64,000 bases of DNA from an uncultured Bacteroidota bacterium (GTDB taxonomy: Bacteria; Bacteroidota; Bacteroidia; Flavobacteriales; Flavobacteriaceae): positions 4,667 to 68,666 of the forward strand of contig CACLQG010000005.1 in assembly GCA_902609035.1 (NCBI GenBank), read 5' to 3'. A model generated the notes under the pieces. It did no database searches. It saw only the letters and a program-made list of their open reading frames with translations, and was not told where the DNA came from. Positions 60,757 through 64,000 of this stretch are shown here, in pieces. Made by a program: the position numbers and the translations under genes. The number at the start of each line of letters is the position of its first letter. Positions within the stretch are counted from its first letter, which is position 1.

Positions 60757-62966
60757 ATAAAGCGAGCCCTTATAAGGAGTTTCTCGTGGGTTTACCCAAG
60801 AATATTTTCTCGGGTTTTGTGGTTTCCCTCATTGCTTTACCTTTGGGCTTGGGCTTGGCCATTGCCTCTGAAGCCCCTCCCATTGCGGGCATCATTGCAG
60901 CCATTGTTGGTGGTATGGTAGTCTCTATAATGGGTGGCTCACATCTAACCATTACCGGGCCCGGTAATGGACTGGTAATCGTAATACTTTCCGCTATAGT
61001 AGGTATGGGAGAGGGAGATTTGTACCAAGGTTATTTGTATACTTTGGCAGCGATTATGTTATCTGGATTGTTGCTATTTGTTTTCGGGGTTTTCCGTTTG
61101 GGTGCATTGAGTGAATTCTTTCCTTCGACTGCCTTACAGGGCATGCTAGCTGCTATTGGAATTGGCATTTTAGCCAAACAATTTCATGTCATGATCGGCT
61201 TTACCGATGTCAAGGGCAATACCATCAATCAACTCCTACTGATCCCCGGTTCCATCAATAATTTACTGAGTAATTACTCCGATGAAGTTCTTTTAGCAAG
61301 TGCTATTGGGGTATTGAGTTTAGCTTTTTTATTTTTGTATTCCCGCATCAGAAATCCTATTTTCCAGCTAATACCTGCACCTATGTGGGTAGTAATCGTA
61401 TCAATAGGCGTGATGTATTATTACGAACTGATCTTGAAAACACCTGGGATATTGGGGTCAAACCTCATGATTACTTTACCCGACAACTTATTGGCCTCTT
61501 TACCCAGTCCAAACTTCGGCAAGCTCCTCTCGTATGATTTTATGGGTTATACCCTATCGATTACTCTAGTATCCGTTATAGAATCCTTGTTAAGTATCAA
61601 AGCGGTTGATAAGTTAGACCCTTTAAAAAGGAGGTCCAATATCAATAAAGATCTCAGGGCGCTGGGAATCGCTACTGGGATCAGTGGTTTTTTTGGTGGG
61701 CTCAATGTGGTGACTGTAATCGCGAGAAGTTCTGTAAATGTTAACAATGGAGGAAACAACCGTTCTGCCAACTTTTTTCATGCGGCATTTCTGGTCGTTT
61801 TTATTCTTTTATTCGCCAAACAAATTCAAAAAATACCGATGCCTACTCTAGCGGCAATACTTGTGTATACAGGCTATCGACTGGCCGCTCCCGAGAACTT
61901 GCTCCGCATTTATAAAATAGGAAAAGAACAGGCCATTATATTCCTATCCACCTTAGTAGCTACGCTAATTACCAGCCTTACCACAGGAATACTATTGGGT
62001 ATCATAGCGACCCTTTTCGTACACATTATTCTCAATAAAAGCGGGGTTTTGTTTTCCCGTAACTGGCTTAAGCCCAATGTGCTCATGTACTTAGAGGAGG
62101 AGACGGGAAACTATTATGTGAGTGTCAAGAACTTTTGTAGCTTCTTGAACTTTTTCAAACTAAAATCTAAACTAGATGAAATTCCACCCAATGCACATGC
62201 AATTGTAGACTTCTCACTTTGTGAATTTGTAGATCATACTGTTATGGAAGGGCTAAACGATTACAGTCTTAGCTTTTCCCGCCAGAAAGGTTTTTTTGAA
62301 ATCATTGGGCTTGACGTCCACGAGGCCAAAACAGAGCACCCCTTTGCAATCAGAAAAAGTTTGCCAGAACCTTCCTTTTTAAATTTTCAAATTTCATTAA
62401 CCAGAAGACAAAAGTTATTACAAAAGCTTTCGACCAGACTCGATTGGAATTACCTCCCCGACCCTATTTCAAACTATGACGACCTAGAAAAGTTTTTCTA
62501 CTTCAAAACCAAGTTGGTGAACTACAGATACAACAATTTGGAGAGTAAGAACAAAGAATTCTTATTGTTCGATTTGTCCTATAGTGAAGGCGTTTTCATT
62601 GCGAAAGAAGAATTGAGATCAACTTTTTTGCAAATCAAGGCCCCAATAAAAATGCCAGTTTTTGCCATGGATAAGGAGAACTTTATGACCACTATTTTTC
62701 AGTTGTCGGGCTTAGACGACATCGACTTCAAAAAACATCCCGATTTTTCTCGGAGGTATTATTTAAGAGGAGAGGATGTTAAATCCATTCGTACCTTTTT
62801 TACAGACGATCTGATTTTTTTCTTTGAGAGTCACCCCGCTTATTATATAGAATCCAGTGGTGAAAACATACTCATTCGCAGCAAAGAAAGGTTGGCGAGT
62901 ATTCAAGAAATAAAACAAATGTTGGCTTTTGCCGAAGAACTTCTTAAAATTCTAGACAATAAATAA
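60753..62966 (+). CDS. SulP-family anion transporter with STAS domain and C-terminal extension
   Basis: A 737-residue inner-membrane transporter. The transmembrane part (about 1-430) begins GLPKNIFSGFVVSLIALPLG and contains APPIAGIIAAIVGG and the GPGNGLVIVIL loop. SulP proteins move sulfate or bicarbonate; the substrate is not evident. A STAS-like domain follows (about 470-560; HAIVDFSLCEFVDHTVMEGL). About 175 further residues (560-737) have no family I recognise. The ATG overlaps the stop of the UspA gene by 4 bp. A 22-bp perfect palindrome is at 60949-60970. Confidence 0.92.
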   Translation: MNKASPYKEFLVGLPKNIFSGFVVSLIALPLGLGLAIASEAPPIAGIIAAIVGGMVVSIMGGSHLTITGPGNGLVIVILSAIVGMGEGDLYQGYLYTLAAIMLSGLLLFVFGVFRLGALSEFFPSTALQGMLAAIGIGILAKQFHVMIGFTDVKGNTINQLLLIPGSINNLLSNYSDEVLLASAIGVLSLAFLFLYSRIRNPIFQLIPAPMWVVIVSIGVMYYYELILKTPGILGSNLMITLPDNLLASLPSPNFGKLLSYDFMGYTLSITLVSVIESLLSIKAVDKLDPLKRRSNINKDLRALGIATGISGFFGGLNVVTVIARSSVNVNNGGNNRSANFFHAAFLVVFILLFAKQIQKIPMPTLAAILVYTGYRLAAPENLLRIYKIGKEQAIIFLSTLVATLITSLTTGILLGIIATLFVHIILNKSGVLFSRNWLKPNVLMYLEEETGNYYVSVKNFCSFLNFFKLKSKLDEIPPNAHAIVDFSLCEFVDHTVMEGLNDYSLSFSRQKGFFEIIGLDVHEAKTEHPFAIRKSLPEPSFLNFQISLTRRQKLLQKLSTRLDWNYLPDPISNYDDLEKFFYFKTKLVNYRYNNLESKNKEFLLFDLSYSEGVFIAKEELRSTFLQIKAPIKMPVFAMDKENFMTTIFQLSGLDDIDFKKHPDFSRRYYLRGEDVKSIRTFFTDDLIFFFESHPAYYIESSGENILIRSKERLASIQEIKQMLAFAEELLKILDNK
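60949..60970. repeat. 22-bp perfect palindrome inside the SulP gene
   Basis: CCATTACCGGG joined directly to CCCGGTAATGG, with no spacer. It encodes the conserved LTITGPGNG loop, so part may come from the protein code, but the perfect symmetry and GC richness are unusual in this AT-rich window. Confidence 0.9.
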
Positions 62967-63027
62967 AATTATCTTTTACTTTGGACATTAGTGTTCTTCT
63001 ATTTTATAAAATATAAAACCTAAGATC

Positions 63028-64000
63028 ATGAAATTTCAAATTATTTCGGTATTAACGATTTGTGCTATTACAAGTTTAAGCGCCCAACAAAAAAGAACTA
63101 TTGGCTCCGTGGAGCGATTGCTTCCTGAAATGGATCATTATGTCCCCATAGGAGCAGAAATTGAAATACTTGCTGAAGGTTTTAAATGGTCAGAGGGCCC
63201 TGTATGGGTGGAACGTCTGAAAGCCGTTTTATTTTCCGATGTACCAAATAATAAAATTTACAAATGGGATGAAATAGAAGGCCTGACAGTGTTTATCGAC
63301 CCCAGTGGCTATACGGGTATTGTACCCCGAAAAAGGAAAGGGAACCTGAATGCCGTGGGCAGAGATGAGAGTGGTTCCAACGGTTTAACTTTGGATCAAA
63401 AGGGTCAACTCATCATTTGTATGCACGGTGACAGAAGAATCGGAAAGCTTGATGATTGGGATAAGAAAAGTTTTACAACCATTGTGGGAAAATATAAGGG
63501 AAAGTATTTCAATAGCCCCAATGACTTGGTATATGCCAAAAATGGTGATTTATACTTTACCGACCCCCCCTACGGTTTAAAAAAAGGGGATGATGATCCG
63601 TTTAAAGAATTGTCTTTTAACGGGGTTTACAAACTTACTCCCTCTGGGGATTTATCCCTAATTATTGATAACTTAACACGGCCTAATGGAGTAGCAATTT
63701 CCAACGATCAAAAAACGCTTTATGTGGGAATTTCCGACTCCTCCAACCAAAGAATCATGCAGTATGATATAATTCCTCAAGGTGTTAAAAATGCCAGGGT
63801 TTTCTTTGATGGTAATGAGTTAGCAACGACAAACAAGGGTAGTTTCGATGGGTTAAAAATTCATCCCTCGGGTACTGTATTCTCTACTGGTCCAAGTGGG
63901 GTTTTAGTGATTAGCCCTGAGGGAAAACACCTGGGCACTATCAAAACGAATGAAAGAAGCTCCAATTGCGCTTTTGATAGTAATTATCAATATCTCTATA
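63028..64000 (+). CDS. SMP-30/gluconolactonase-like protein, exported (3' end cut by window)
   Basis: The open frame from the ATG at 63028 runs to the window end (324 codons present), so it has no stop here. Signal peptide MKFQIISVLTICAITSLSA-Q. The sequence shows the SMP-30/gluconolaconase/LRE beta-propeller: EGFKWSEGPVWVERL with the metal-ligand Glu, GSNGLTLDQKGQLIIC, FNSPNDLVYAKNGDLYFTDP with metal-ligand Asn, and NGVAISNDQKTLYVG, FDGLKIHPSGTVFST. It would hydrolyse a sugar lactone or similar ester outside the cell membrane. It starts 61 bp after the SulP stop on the same strand. Confidence 0.9.
   Translation, partial: MKFQIISVLTICAITSLSAQQKRTIGSVERLLPEMDHYVPIGAEIEILAEGFKWSEGPVWVERLKAVLFSDVPNNKIYKWDEIEGLTVFIDPSGYTGIVPRKRKGNLNAVGRDESGSNGLTLDQKGQLIICMHGDRRIGKLDDWDKKSFTTIVGKYKGKYFNSPNDLVYAKNGDLYFTDPPYGLKKGDDDPFKELSFNGVYKLTPSGDLSLIIDNLTRPNGVAISNDQKTLYVGISDSSNQRIMQYDIIPQGVKNARVFFDGNELATTNKGSFDGLKIHPSGTVFSTGPSGVLVISPEGKHLGTIKTNERSSNCAFDSNYQYLY

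Noticed and set aside
60753..62966. SulP as a bicarbonate transporter with a linked carbonic anhydrase
   Set aside because: No carbonic anhydrase gene is nearby and residues do not decide between sulfate and bicarbonate, so the substrate was left open.
1..64000. CRISPR arrays, insertion sequences or rRNA operons
   Set aside because: No regularly spaced repeats, transposase genes or rRNA sequence were seen anywhere in the window.

Overview
The window is a chromosomal segment of a member of the Bacteroidota, most likely a marine member of the Flavobacteriales. The grounds are: low GC; gene starts that mostly lack a Shine-Dalgarno (SD) sequence; promoter-like boxes of the Bacteroidota type (TTTG about 19-20 nt upstream of TAnnTTTG); protein variants typical of the group (L32, thymidine kinase and a DksA-like protein with reduced zinc ribbons; alanine racemase with KANAYGS; M23 peptidase ending in GPHVCYRF); and families such as PF14905 outer-membrane barrels, DUF2452 and DUF3108. 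Coordinates are in window bases.

Layout. 1-20.4 kb is dense housekeeping sequence: a DksA-like regulator, lspA, 5-formyl-THF cyclo-ligase, uvrC, a DUF3108 protein, an M23 lipoprotein, pgi, recJ, rsmI, a conserved unknown, tdk-alr, asd, then a minus-strand run pdxA-yceD-rpmF-fabH-accB-accC (vitamin B6, ribosomal protein and fatty-acid synthesis), and ribE with a CPA1 antiporter. 20.4-20.6 kb holds an unusual mini-gene: a 20-codon ORF behind a ribosome-binding site complementary to the last 12 nt expected of 16S rRNA, closed by a strong terminator. 20.8-29.4 kb has an outer-membrane barrel, two sulfatases, a NIPSNAP protein, a pterin dehydratase and a DUF481-like barrel.

29.4-41.4 kb is AT-rich, loosely packed accessory DNA: an OsmC protein, small secreted proteins that share a duplicated intergenic/promoter module, an InlB-repeat metalloprotease lipoprotein, a possible polysaccharide-processing set (exported beta-propeller, exported SGNH hydrolase, GH39 glycosidase), an SDR reductase, and a decayed HUH replication protein beside a tRNA-Ile2 (CAU) gene. 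41.5-51 kb holds DoxX/DUF2237 proteins, an AhpD-like protein, a second PF14905 barrel, an N-terminal SulP remnant, a persulfide dioxygenase-rhodanese protein, a third sulfatase and an AraC regulator. 51-58 kb returns to core genes (DUF2452, CAP protein, rbfA, FtsX-type permease, dusB, MauE-thioredoxin protein, lepA). 58-64 kb has a fourth sulfatase, a UspA-SulP overlapping pair and the start of an SMP-30/gluconolactonase gene.

How genes may work together: four exported sulfatases, GH39, the beta-propeller, SGNH and SMP-30 proteins suggest use of sulfated polysaccharides, while SulP transport and persulfide oxidation handle anions and sulfur. This link is inference. No SusC/SusD pair and no sulfatase maturase are encoded here. 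The strongest candidate for something undescribed is the 20-codon mini-gene at 20.4-20.6 kb.
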